The position numbers were made by a program, and so were the translations under genes. From Phoronis ovalis (taxonomy: Eukaryota; Phoronida; Phoronidae): DNA of 10,010 nt. The notes beneath the pieces are model-generated. The model was not told where the DNA came from, made no database searches, and saw only the letters and a list, made by a program, of their open reading frames with translations. Below are positions 1 to 7,625 of the stretch, one piece after another. The stretch covers positions 1-10,010 of the forward strand of contig JAOXYB010069180.1 in assembly GCA_028565635.1 (NCBI GenBank), written 5' to 3'. How positions within the stretch are numbered: position 1 is the first letter of the stretch; each line of letters starts with the position of its first letter.

Positions 1-59
1 TAGGAAAATAAATAATTTTTTAGGAAATTTTTTTTTTCACATTATCTTAAATTACAGAG

Positions 60-110
60 CCGACTAACATTAGTCTAGAGCCAGTTCAGCTGACGCAGGG
101 TCCATCATGA
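60..110 (+). CDS. possible last coding exon of an unidentified plus-strand gene
   Basis: A T-rich tract (about 14-50) leads to the acceptor AAATTACAG at 57, followed by a frame that is open only when the first two bases complete a split codon. It reads PTNISLEPVQLTQGPS and then TGA at 108-110. The other two frames close within a few codons. The peptide is not recognised and is too short to assign. If real, the gene converges on the troponin I gene, with its 5' part left of the window. The evidence is splice-site quality and reading frame only. Confidence 0.3.
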   Translation, partial: PTNISLEPVQLTQGPS

Positions 111-1109
111 GTTGTCCAGCTTGTATAGAACTAGAATGTCTGTAATTTGATGTTTATTCTGATCCAATCCCATGGTTATCTTTTTGCGTTTCCTTAACAA
201 AATTTCAGAGGAAGATCCAGGATTTAAACACTAGTTAGGATGTCAGATTGAGAGCAATTCGCCAAATTTTCGTGCACCTATTTTTATTTTAATGTTGTTT
301 TTTTTTATTCACAGGGTTTTTGATCAAATTTAACTGCTTATATTTTATGGCATTTTATTTATATCCACCATACATCTAGCTTCCTAGCTACTTGCAGGCT
401 ATTTATTTGGGTGAATCTGTAACCTCTCCGCCGATTGTTTAGTTGGCATGAATGTTCATTTGATGACACAATTTCTGTACTGGTTTAACAACTCAAAATA
501 TAAAGTACTCACTCACAAATTGTGCTTTTGGTACAAAATAATTGTGTTGCATTTATCAAGATATGCCTTTGGGCATAAATTCATTCCATAAACTTTTTCT
601 ATATTCTATGTATATTGTCTATTTGCAGTTGTTAAATTTTTACCCAGCCCAACCCTGAAGATCACCTCACACAGCAAGTTTCAAATATTCATACTCAGGA
701 AAGCCATATCAAAACATGTGGAAATTGACAAAAAATAGTAAAGATGTATCAGTATCTCGTTGTATTATCCGGATTGCCTAATACAGACAATACACAACTA
801 GTAACGCCAACAGTACCATAGCTTGGTCCGCCTTTGTATAGAATCATCCCCTCTAACGTACTAAAATTGGCTTCTTAAATCACAAAAGCAATAGCACATT
901 GCCATGAGAATTTATTCCACCACATAAAGGTGTCAACAAAAGATATCGATCATTGTCGTTTTAAATCTGCAGTTGGTCCAATCAAAATTTTCACTCGATT
1001 TGTTTTCATACCAAACAGGAAATAGTTCCGGTGACTAAAGTTCCATTATTTAGAAACTCTGCAGTTATTAATTGCTTACTGGGTAATGACTGAACAATGT
1101 ATTAATAAA
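111..1109 (+). other. non-coding AT-rich stretch, possible 3' UTR of a plus-strand gene
   Basis: No coding segment is recognised here. A second acceptor-like sequence (pyrimidine-rich, ending AAATTTCAG near 209) is followed by a few open codons and a stop, which could be an alternative end of the same plus-strand gene or chance. A canonical AATAAA sits at 1104-1109. If the upstream terminal exon is real, this stretch would be its 3' UTR. Confidence 0.3.
1104..1109 (+). terminator. candidate polyadenylation signal AATAAA, plus strand
   Basis: AATAAA lies about 1 kb downstream of the possible plus-strand terminal exon. Such hexamers are frequent by chance in AT-rich DNA, so this is only a candidate end. 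Confidence 0.25.
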
Positions 1110-2757
1110 GATAACACTATGTTAAGATCCACAGTTTCTTATATTCAGATCTAACAAGCACATACTGTAATTCAGGGCAATACCATTAGCATAAGGTGCA
1201 AAACACTACAATTAGAAATTGCGAATAATCAAAAACACTAATTACAATAAGATCATTAGTTGTGTATTATCATTTGGTAGACTAAAAAAACTACGTTTCC
1301 ACAATAATAGCAGTAAAATGGAAAGTGCTTACATTACAATAATGCTACTAGCTTACTGCAAGACCATTACAAAAGTGTAATCTAATATTTAATGGCGGAA
1401 CCACTCCCAAAATGGAGGTCTGTCTTCATAGGTATATCAAAATGCAACATACCACGACCTCGACTAGATCTAACAACTTTGGTAAATAATAGTAAAATGT
1501 TATACAAAATACAAAATGCCTCAAAATTCAATGCATAACCACCGAATATTAATTAAAACACCTTCAAGGTGATAAGAATTCACATCGTTAAGAGCTACTA
1601 ACATCTATACAAAATATTGACCTGTATGATTTTTAACAGCTTAACAAGATAAAATGGCAACAACAGTGCACTAAGAAATGTCCGAATCATATATTCAATT
1701 TTAAGTAAGCGCAAAAGGCTGTAGGCTGTCTAAATTAATGGCAAAAGCCCTGAATTTACCAAAAACATAGGGATGCATGAAAACATGATTCGGAAGCATT
1801 GCTCATTTGTCAATATTGCTTTAGATGACATACTCATGCATGCACTGCTTTTGCATAAATTGGAAACATACACATAGCAATTGCGAACAATATTTTAGTT
1901 AAATTCTAGTTTGTTAATGAATAACAATGAATTCCTTCCTCAGCATTATAACAGGGAGTACATATGTTTAGACAAGAACATCTCATGTCAGTAACTGTAA
2001 ATTACAAGTCCAACATTCTGCAAGACTTTATCAACTACAGCAAAACTAATACTTAACATGAAGGTGTAGGAAACATAAAATATAGCCTTAGTCAGAGCCC
2101 AAACAATACACAAAGCAAACTAAGATTACGAAACAAAATATTGTTACAAGTCAGCTTTGTATTGAACAGCACAGCTCTTATGCTAGGTTGCCTTCTCGTA
2201 ATAAAACAAAGCCAGTGATTCTTTTCACAGCTAAACTGCAGGAATTCATTTATAGAAAGCTGACTGTAACGATTTATTTCAAAATCTTGGTATATTAGTC
2301 TTTATAGGCCATAACACAGCAGTGCAGGGATTAGGGTTTCTAGGAATCTTATTGCTCGCCTTCATTTTCCTTCCCTTTCAGGTTGTTTCGCCAGTCAGGT
2401 GTTTTAGGTTGCTGCAATGACACAATGACCACATTAACCCTTACAAACTCAGAGAGATTGTGACTTGCATGATGCTTACTCAATCTTTCATCAACTTTTT
2501 TGATGGATTAATGCAGTTGATCACAAATGTTCCTTATACTTTAGACACCGTCTCCTTGTGGAAATCAAAACGCTAACATAGACCGAGTAGCTCAACAAGT
2601 CACATATTGCAATAATTGTGCCTAAAATGCAAATTTCGTACAGTGATAGCTAGAAATGTGAAACTCTCTGAGAAAGGAAGAGTTAGGAGTGCTGGACAGA
2701 CAAAACACCTGGTGAAAAACAGTGAATAAAAACGGCTGAGCAGAGACCCAAGTGTCA

Positions 2758-2848
2758 GGTGAAGACTTGTTATGAAAACAGTGTCATCATAAACAAACAG
2801 GCGAATGTACATGTTTTATATAGTACACTTCTTCATAACAAGTGCACC
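2758..2848. repeat. inverted repeat with 12-base perfect arms (possible hairpin)
   Basis: ACTTGTTATGAA at 2765-2776 is the exact reverse complement of 2832-2843. Outside it GGTG (2758-2761) can pair with CACC (2845-2848), and inside it AGTGT (2780-2784) with ACACT (2825-2829), giving about 21 pairs around a 40-base loop. The loop itself contains GTAC...GTAC. It could be a structured RNA, a small inverted-repeat relic or chance. Confidence 0.4.
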
Positions 2849-3095
2849 ATTAAGCAAGTGCAGGCAATGCAGACAAAACAATCAACACCTTACAAACAAT
2901 TTAAAAATAAATATACCAATACAAACAATGTAGACATGACAGATGCAGAGACAGTTGCAAAAGAAACATCGTCTTATAAAGCAAGTCCATCTTGATGTAT
3001 ATGGAACAAAAAAGCAGGGTCATATCATGAATGTGTTATTACAGCATCTATCCACAAAAAAAAAACGATCCACAAGAAGCCTTTAGTATTGTACT

Positions 3096-3101
3096 TTTAT
3101 T
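3096..3101 (-). terminator. candidate polyadenylation signal AATAAA for troponin I
   Basis: AATAAA reads on the minus strand about 940 bases beyond the stop codon. It would give a 3' UTR of about 1 kb. The alternative at 4040-4045 overlaps the stop codon and would leave only a very short UTR. The choice cannot be made from the sequence alone. Confidence 0.3.
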
Positions 3102-3116
3102 ACCCTATCTGTCATG

Positions 3117-3170
3117 CTTTTAATAACCCAGAGTCCACTGTTGTTTGGAGGACTCCAGGGTAAGTAAAAG
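3117..3170. ncRNA. imperfect 54-base hairpin, microRNA-precursor-like
   Basis: The left arm 3117-3139 pairs with the right arm 3147-3170. CTTTTA pairs with TAAAAG; an isolated T-A pair sits between two single mismatches; ACCC pairs with GGGT; a 1x2 internal loop follows; GAGTCC pairs with GGACTC; then one mismatch and two pairs close a seven-base loop (GTTGTTT). About 19 of 23 left-arm positions are paired. The hairpin lies about 870 bases beyond the troponin I stop and just past a candidate polyadenylation signal. A stem of this quality with small internal loops resembles a pre-microRNA, although it is short for one. I do not recognise a known microRNA seed in either arm. A decayed inverted-repeat element is the alternative. 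Confidence 0.35.
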
Positions 3171-4040
3171 GTTAATAAACAGAGCAAGCACAAACACAAA
3201 GGGGGTTGTAATATCAACACATTTGTATAGAAACGAAAAAAAATTTGAAAATTGTCATGACGAAAGTCGGTCTGTTCTTGGAGTAAACTTCAGGATATGA
3301 CCCCGATTACTAATTCTAAGTACACTGGCTGTTCTTCTGGTAAATGTTTCAATGCTAAAAGTATAGAAAAGAAACTAGAAAAAAGTACAGAATAAGCAAC
3401 GGAGAAAGAGCAATAGCCAGGTAAATTTTTTTGTGACAGACAAAATTTTGAGCTAACTCATAGTTCATGAAATTTCAACACCTGTAGTCAATTTTTGGTA
3501 AAATGAATCAAAATAAAATTAATAATGACAAATAGTAAGGCCAAAATAAAACATATGCAAACTTTTCATGTTTCGTGCTCAAGATTGCTCTTTAGAATGC
3601 AACAGGTGAGCTTGTGACAAGGCAATTCTCTGTCAAAAACCTGGCAACTGCAACATAGAGACAGTAAATTTTGTGTGGAAGATAAGGTCTCCTTTTATAT
3701 AGTGGAATAAGGTCAAATATTTTAGCAAATGCACAATTATAGTCCATTCACATTTTTTCATCTAAAAACCACAGCTTCCTCAAATTCTACTAGCATAAAT
3801 ATGAAGCACTATGATAGCAATGCACAGAAAAACATTGCAAAAAGATATTGTTTAACAACTCAGCCACTTTAACGTCAAACGCAAATCATATACTACTTGA
3901 AATTTAAACAAATTCATGACACTCAGTGCAGACTACACAGGCTACCTAAAATGCCATTAACATTTACGAATTACAAGATTTAAATTCCAAGTAGTATAGA
4001 ATGTGTATTGATAAATTGTATCCAATGGGAAACCAGTTTT

Positions 4041-4155
4041 TTATTGTTTACGGACCTCTTCTTTTTCATCCATAGCATATTTGGAGTGTCCTGTTGATTT
4101 CAAAGACGTCCGGAAATTCTTTGAATCACCCATCTTTTTCTCGAATTTTGCAAGT
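4041..4155 (-). CDS. TnI: troponin I exon E5, switch region and C-terminal mobile domain, with stop codon
   Basis: The exon begins in phase 2 after acceptor GATTTTAG (AG at 4156-4157), completes a Lys codon and encodes LAKFEKKMGDSKNFRTSLKS, then TGHSKYAMDEKEEVRKQ and TAA (4041-4043). LAKFEKK corresponds to the switch helix that docks in the N-lobe of troponin C (FAKLQKKA in flies). NFRTSLKS matches the conserved (N/D)FR..LK second actin-binding segment. The KYAM/KYAL tail is of the type I associate with lophotrochozoan troponin I. The protein ends 37 residues after the split Lys that opens this exon and lacks the long Lys/Glu/Trp tail of the fly protein. An AATAAA overlaps the stop codon. Confidence 0.92.
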
Positions 4156-4629
4156 CTAAAATCAAAATGTTGCCAAGATTAAGACAAAAAATGAATAGTT
4201 AAGTCATCATACTGCAAACTTCATATTAGCATTGTAGATGTAAAGTTGTACCAACTGCAATCCTAGCAAGTTCAGACTTTTTATGTAAACATTTTCAGCA
4301 TTAACAGGTGTTTAAGACAACAAGAAATCCATTGTTCAGTGATTAACGCAATAGTTAAGTCATCGACACCCAAGAAAGACAGGAGGCAGAAAATAACCGG
4401 AATCAAAGTTTATTTCAGTCACTGATACACAAATGCAGGCAACAGTGACATAAACTTGGCGTGCTGGCATGGTACTTGATGAGGATGAGTGGAGAAAAGA
4501 CATGTCATGTTAAGAACCTCAACCTAAAAGTTAACCGCAAGTTACACATTAAGTAATGCATGTTTGAACTAAACAACTATAAGCTGTCTTTTAGCAGAAT
4601 ATCAACAATTAAAACTGTACACAACTCAC
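4156..4629 (-). other. intron between E4 and E5
   Basis: This is 474 bases of intron, with no second C-terminal exon recognised. The search target was a peptide like NFRTSLKS or KYAM, and it appears only in E5. Confidence 0.65.
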
Positions 4630-4671
4630 TTGCTCTCGGCTCTGGAGACTTTCTTGAGTACTGGCTTGACA
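4630..4671 (-). CDS. TnI: troponin I exon E4, inhibitory peptide
   Basis: This 42-base exon starts in phase 2 after acceptor TTTACAG (AG at 4672-4673) and ends in phase 2 at donor GTGAGT (4624-4629). With the two bases from E3 and one from E5 it encodes FVKPVLKKVSRAESK, giving GKFVKP followed by LKKVSRAE across the junction. This is the inhibitory region of troponin I, the basic peptide that binds actin-tropomyosin at low calcium and shifts to troponin C at high calcium. Vertebrate proteins have GKFKRPTLRRV here and flies GKFVKP.LKKVS, so the invertebrate form is clear. The exon is symmetric (phase 2 to 2) and exactly 14 codons long, so skipping it would keep the frame. Confidence 0.94.
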
Positions 4672-5154
4672 CTGTAAATTCATGAAGTTTTGTAAAATTA
4701 AAGACTTAACTTTCCCACTTTACCATATTTAAGCATTAGTCTGTTCTTAAATACTGTATGACTAATGCCGAAACAACAATTTGTCCTCATGTGAAATGTT
4801 TACAAATGCAATACAGAGAAAATGGAATTTCGTGTTCTGTTAATCTGATATGAACAGCAATTCCCCAAAACAAAAATCACCTCTTCCTGTTTTGTTTATT
4901 TCCTAAAATGCCAAAGTATGCATTTCCTAAGTTTAATTTAATTTACAACTTGTGTCCATTCAACCCCGAGAGACTCATTTCAAGACAGGAAACAGTTGGT
5001 ACACAAGTATCATAGATAAAAGTACTCTTTTGTGCCGCCCTGGATATTGAACACAAGCTGACACTTTTAACAAGATGCCCCTTTTGAGCTTCTATTCAAG
5101 GTTATGTTGGATATGTTCCCAGATTATCAAATTAATGTTTATACGTTTACTTAC
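4672..5154 (-). other. intron between E3 and E4
   Basis: This is 483 bases of intron. A slightly more GC-rich patch around 5030-5100 was read in all frames and gave no troponin-like peptide, so I see no alternative inhibitory-peptide exon. Confidence 0.65.
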
Positions 5155-5198
5155 AACTTGCCCTTGATGTCATTGATTTTTATTGTAAGTTCATTAAT
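5155..5198 (-). CDS. TnI: troponin I exon E3, end of the IT-arm helix
   Basis: This 44-base exon begins in phase 0 after acceptor TGTTTTAG (AG at 5199-5200) and encodes INELTIKINDIKGK plus two bases, ending in phase 2 at a consensus donor GTAAGT (5149-5154). The sequence corresponds to the conserved EINDL...VNDLRGK segment of invertebrate troponin I that closes the coiled coil and leads into the inhibitory peptide. Its phase-0 start fits all three E2 exons. If the E2 cluster were skipped, an E1 exon would join out of frame and meet TAA at the second codon. Confidence 0.92.
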
Positions 5199-6878
5199 CT
5201 AAAACAGGCAAGAGAAAATAGTTAAAATACTTTTCTATAATACTGACAACTGTGAAACTAGTAATTCAGTATCAGTAATAAACAAAAGTCAGCAGAAACT
5301 AGCACCTTTCCATTTCAAAAAGTGAGCACATTTTAAATTTTTGACTTGCCATAAGAAATGACATATATCCGCGCAATTATTACGTTTTGACACAAAACTG
5401 CAATTTTACAGGTAAACAACATGCAAATCAAGATTCACATTGCCAAAACCTGCAAAAGGTAGAATATATAATCAATTAAAGAGCAGCTGTAGCCTGACTG
5501 TACTTTCTGAACACAGAGCTGAAATGGTGAGATATATATTTACATTTCAAAAAAGTAGGAAATACCATATATAGAGACAAGCTATGCAAGCAGCCACATA
5601 CTACAATTCTAACAGTTGCACTAGCTTTGTTACTTTACAATGTACCGCAAAATCTAAAAATGGGGATAATACACATATGCAACGAATATCGCAGATACAT
5701 TTTCTTGTATACTGAACTTCCTTTTTCTTGTTGACAAGTTAACATCAGAAGTTCTGAAAGAACTACTAGGATTTTTAAATAACGTACTGTTTGCAGAATG
5801 CAGACTCCTACACTTCTCCAGCAAAAATGACACAATCATAAAAACACTTTACAGTACATTGTAATGTAAAATAATCACAAGCTGTTTTATCTAAGAAATG
5901 TCTTTTGAGCTATTTCCTTTTATTGAAACTTCGAATTAATCACGTGTCATGTGCATAATTTTTACTGTGTTCACCAACTTCAAATTCTTTTCACGCATGC
6001 ATTGTTAATCACGCAAACACATCAGCTTGGATGTTTTTGAAGAGTTTTCACACAGAAATTGTCAATTATTTCACACACTAGAGACGAAACAAGATTCTAA
6101 AATAACAGTTTTCATTGCTAACCCGGACTCTAATTTTTTCTATGGACATTTAAAAGAATCCGCATTTCAGTTATAAAGAAAAGAAAGTAGAGCCGGTTTG
6201 CAGGTCACCTTTCTATTCTCACATTGTAATATGATGTGTGTGATGACATGAGAACTTATCGCTGCAGTAACAGTCGTTGTAATCAAAAGTTGAAGAGGAC
6301 TGACAACTAGCTTATTATTAATTTCCATTGATTAGAACTGAATGCTGATTCTAATTATGCCTCCAACACAGCTGAATGACTAGTTACTGCACTTGACTCC
6401 CATGTGAATATAAACTTATTCCCATTGTTGTTAAATCCAAACAATGATTCCTGTTATTTTACAATCAAATGACATTTATAGAACAAAGCAGAGGGATAGA
6501 GCTTAAGAAAGTGTATGGGATCTGGAAGTAATTCAATGTACAACTGCAAAAATTAGTTATTTCGAAAACTTTTTTAGCTTTAATCCCTTGCAGTGACTTG
6601 AGGACAAGATAGATTTTCAGCAGCATTTAGGAACTTGCTATAAGAGTGTCTGGGATATGAAAGTACTTCATTGCACACCTCTATGAAAACTGGCAGCAAA
6701 ACATTCAGTACTTTTTGCCATTGCAAGAATACTCTTAGGAGAGGTAATCAGTGTATATATTTTAGCTGTTTGTAGGGCAAGCATCACTTGGTGCTGGCAC
6801 ACTGCATAGTCTCAAATACGGATAAATGTTACAGCCAAAATTGACAGCCAGGTTTGAGGGGCCACCCCGCTGACAAAC
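5199..6878 (-). other. large intron between the E2 cluster and E3
   Basis: At 1680 bases this is the longest intron in the window. I looked for a fourth E2 copy (the KY-W-E-K-RK block, which appears on the plus strand as a CCCA.TCATATTT signature) and found none. Two overlapping minus-strand open frames at 5635-5839 encode Cys/Leu/Val-rich peptides that overlap each other in different frames, lie inside the intron and have no recognisable features. No tRNA, tandem repeat or transposon end was seen. Confidence 0.7.
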
Positions 6879-6979
6879 CTCAACGTCAATTTTTCTATTC
6901 TTCACTTCCCAGTCATATTTGTCTTCTTCAAGTTTATAAACACGAGAATATAACTTTTTGACAAGCCTCTCAAGATCAT
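6879..6979 (-). CDS. TnI: troponin I exon E2c, third alternative coiled-coil exon
   Basis: The exon starts in phase 1 after acceptor CTGTTTCTAG (AG at 6980-6981) and ends on GAG before donor GTTTGT (6873-6878), the weakest donor of the three. The 34-residue peptide reads DDLERLVKKLYSRVYKLEED then KYDWEVKNRKIDVE, the coiled-coil segment that pairs with troponin T. It is 21/34 identical to E2b and 17/34 to E2a, lacks the Cys found in both, and replaces the shared IRKQ by NRKI. If the donor is ignored the frame stays open for 38 further codons to a stop at 6762-6764, but that extension has no troponin character and is taken as intron. Confidence 0.9.
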
Positions 6980-7045
6980 CTAGAAACAGAGATAAAGAAA
7001 GCAAGATAGTATGAAAATAGAACAGCGGAAAGTGCCAGTGTATAC
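6980..7045 (-). other. 66-base gap between E2b and E2c with strong polypyrimidine tract
   Basis: The segment runs from the E2b donor (GTATAC) to the E2c acceptor. Its last 25 or so bases are a strong pyrimidine tract ending TTTATCTCTGTTTCTAG. All other introns seen in the window are 378 to 1680 bases. Any branch-point adenosine here, for example near the ATACTATC motif, would lie only about 35 bases from the E2b donor, near or below the usual steric minimum for a spliceosome. This suggests E2b and E2c cannot be spliced to each other. Confidence 0.7.
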
Positions 7046-7146
7046 CTCGTAGTCTTGTTTTCTTATCTTCACCTCCCATTCATATTTTTCATCCTCCAAC
7101 ACATTAACTCGTTTGTACAACGTGTTACACAGTCGCTCCAAATCAG
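7046..7146 (-). CDS. TnI: troponin I exon E2b, second alternative coiled-coil exon
   Basis: The exon starts in phase 1 after acceptor GCTTACAG (AG at 7147-7148) and ends on GAG before donor GTATAC (7040-7045). It is 101 bases, exactly the length of E2a and E2c. It reads DLERLCNTLYKRVNVLEDEK then YEWEVKIRKQDYE, the troponin T-binding coiled-coil helix of troponin I. About 20 of 34 residues match E2a and 21 match E2c, so it is intermediate between the two. Its donor is only 66 bases from the E2c acceptor. A frame on the same strand that begins inside this exon at 7079 and runs into E2c is out of frame here and is not a separate gene. Confidence 0.91.
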
Positions 7147-7524
7147 CTGTAAGCATATGCCATACATAACATAATCAGAACAAGACTATATTTGATCACT
7201 GTGCTCAGTTTCTTCTCACCACCATCTTGAGGGTACCTGATATGTATGTCCAGTTTTGTTCAGACTTTATATCAAGAGGCACACTTTCCAATACCTAATA
7301 CATGGTTTCCAATTTCAATCATATGGAGGAACTAAATTCATAATAGTTTTTAATAATGCCTACTTTGCAAGAAATTTTAATATGGTAACTTATGCATTAA
7401 TACAAACTTGTTTCATTGGGAGGGTAATCAGAATATATGCCTTTTAATAACTACCAACCAAAACTGTACCATGCAACAATCCTGCAAATAATAGAAATGC
7501 ATTAGGCATTAGTTTTTCTCCTAC
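7147..7524 (-). other. intron between E2a and E2b
   Basis: This is 378 bases without any coding-like segment on the minus strand. A plus-strand open frame at 7256-7447 lies wholly within it, is antisense to the gene, rich in Phe/Tyr/Ile and resembles nothing known. The acceptor for E2b (GCTTACAG) has only a weak pyrimidine tract, in contrast to the strong one before E2c. Confidence 0.7.
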
Positions 7525-7625
7525 CTCAAGTTCTTGTTTACGTATCTTCAGCTCCCATTCATATTTATCATCTTCTAGCTCACAGAGACGTTCATGTAAC
7601 TTGACACACAATTTTTCAAGAAGGA
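7525..7625 (-). CDS. TnI: troponin I exon E2a, first of three alternative coiled-coil exons
   Basis: The exon starts in phase 1 after acceptor ATTTCAG (AG at 7626-7627) and ends on a complete GAG codon before donor GTAGGAG (7518-7524). It is 101 bases, 34 codons counting the split first codon. The peptide contains LLEKLCVKLHERLCELEDD followed by KYEWELKIRKQELE. Heptad-like spacing of Leu and the KYEW..IRKQE block correspond to the troponin I helix that forms a coiled coil with troponin T in the IT arm. It is identical to E2b at about 20 of 34 positions and to E2c at about 17. It carries two Cys (LCVK and RLCEL), one more than E2b, while E2c has none. It is the most divergent of the trio at its N-terminal half. 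Confidence 0.91.

Larger units (their letters stand above)
1110..4040 (-). other. 3' UTR of troponin I (extent unknown) and intergenic sequence
   Basis: No coding exon was recognised on either strand. The troponin I 3' UTR must begin at 4040, but its end cannot be fixed from sequence. Minus-strand AATAAA candidates lie at 4040-4045 (overlapping the stop), 3096-3101 and 2273-2278. A plus-strand open frame of 78 codons at 2759-2995 is rich in Thr/Asn/Lys, has no domain features and overlaps a hairpin, so it is not annotated. Two imperfect hairpins in this stretch are listed separately. Confidence 0.6.

Noticed and set aside
2600-2812. 70-codon minus-strand open frame rich in Phe/Leu/Ser
   Set aside because: It looks membrane-like only because T-rich codons give Phe and Leu. 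It lies in the troponin I 3' flank with no supporting context.
2759-2995. 78-codon plus-strand open frame
   Set aside because: It is biased to Thr/Asn/Lys/Gln as expected from AT-rich DNA, has no domain or signal features and overlaps an inverted repeat. No splice or regulatory context supports it.
3017-3303. Ten-base inverted match (GGGTCATATC and GATATGACCC) about 275 bases apart
   Set aside because: It is short and widely spaced, so chance is likely in a window of this size.
5635-5839. Two overlapping minus-strand open frames of 66 and 61 codons
   Set aside because: They overlap in different frames inside the 1680-base intron and neither has troponin or other recognisable character.
6762-6878. 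Read-through of E2c into the intron as an alternative truncated C-terminus
   Set aside because: The frame stays open for 38 codons, but the sequence has no troponin features and no AATAAA follows closely, so simple intron sequence is more likely.
6762-7079. 105-codon minus-strand open frame
   Set aside because: It starts inside E2b in the wrong frame, crosses the 66-base intron, covers E2c in its true frame and runs past the E2c donor into intron. Only the E2c part is real coding sequence.
7256-7447. 63-codon plus-strand open frame
   Set aside because: It is antisense and intronic between E2a and E2b, with an aromatic-rich composition typical of chance frames in AT-rich DNA.
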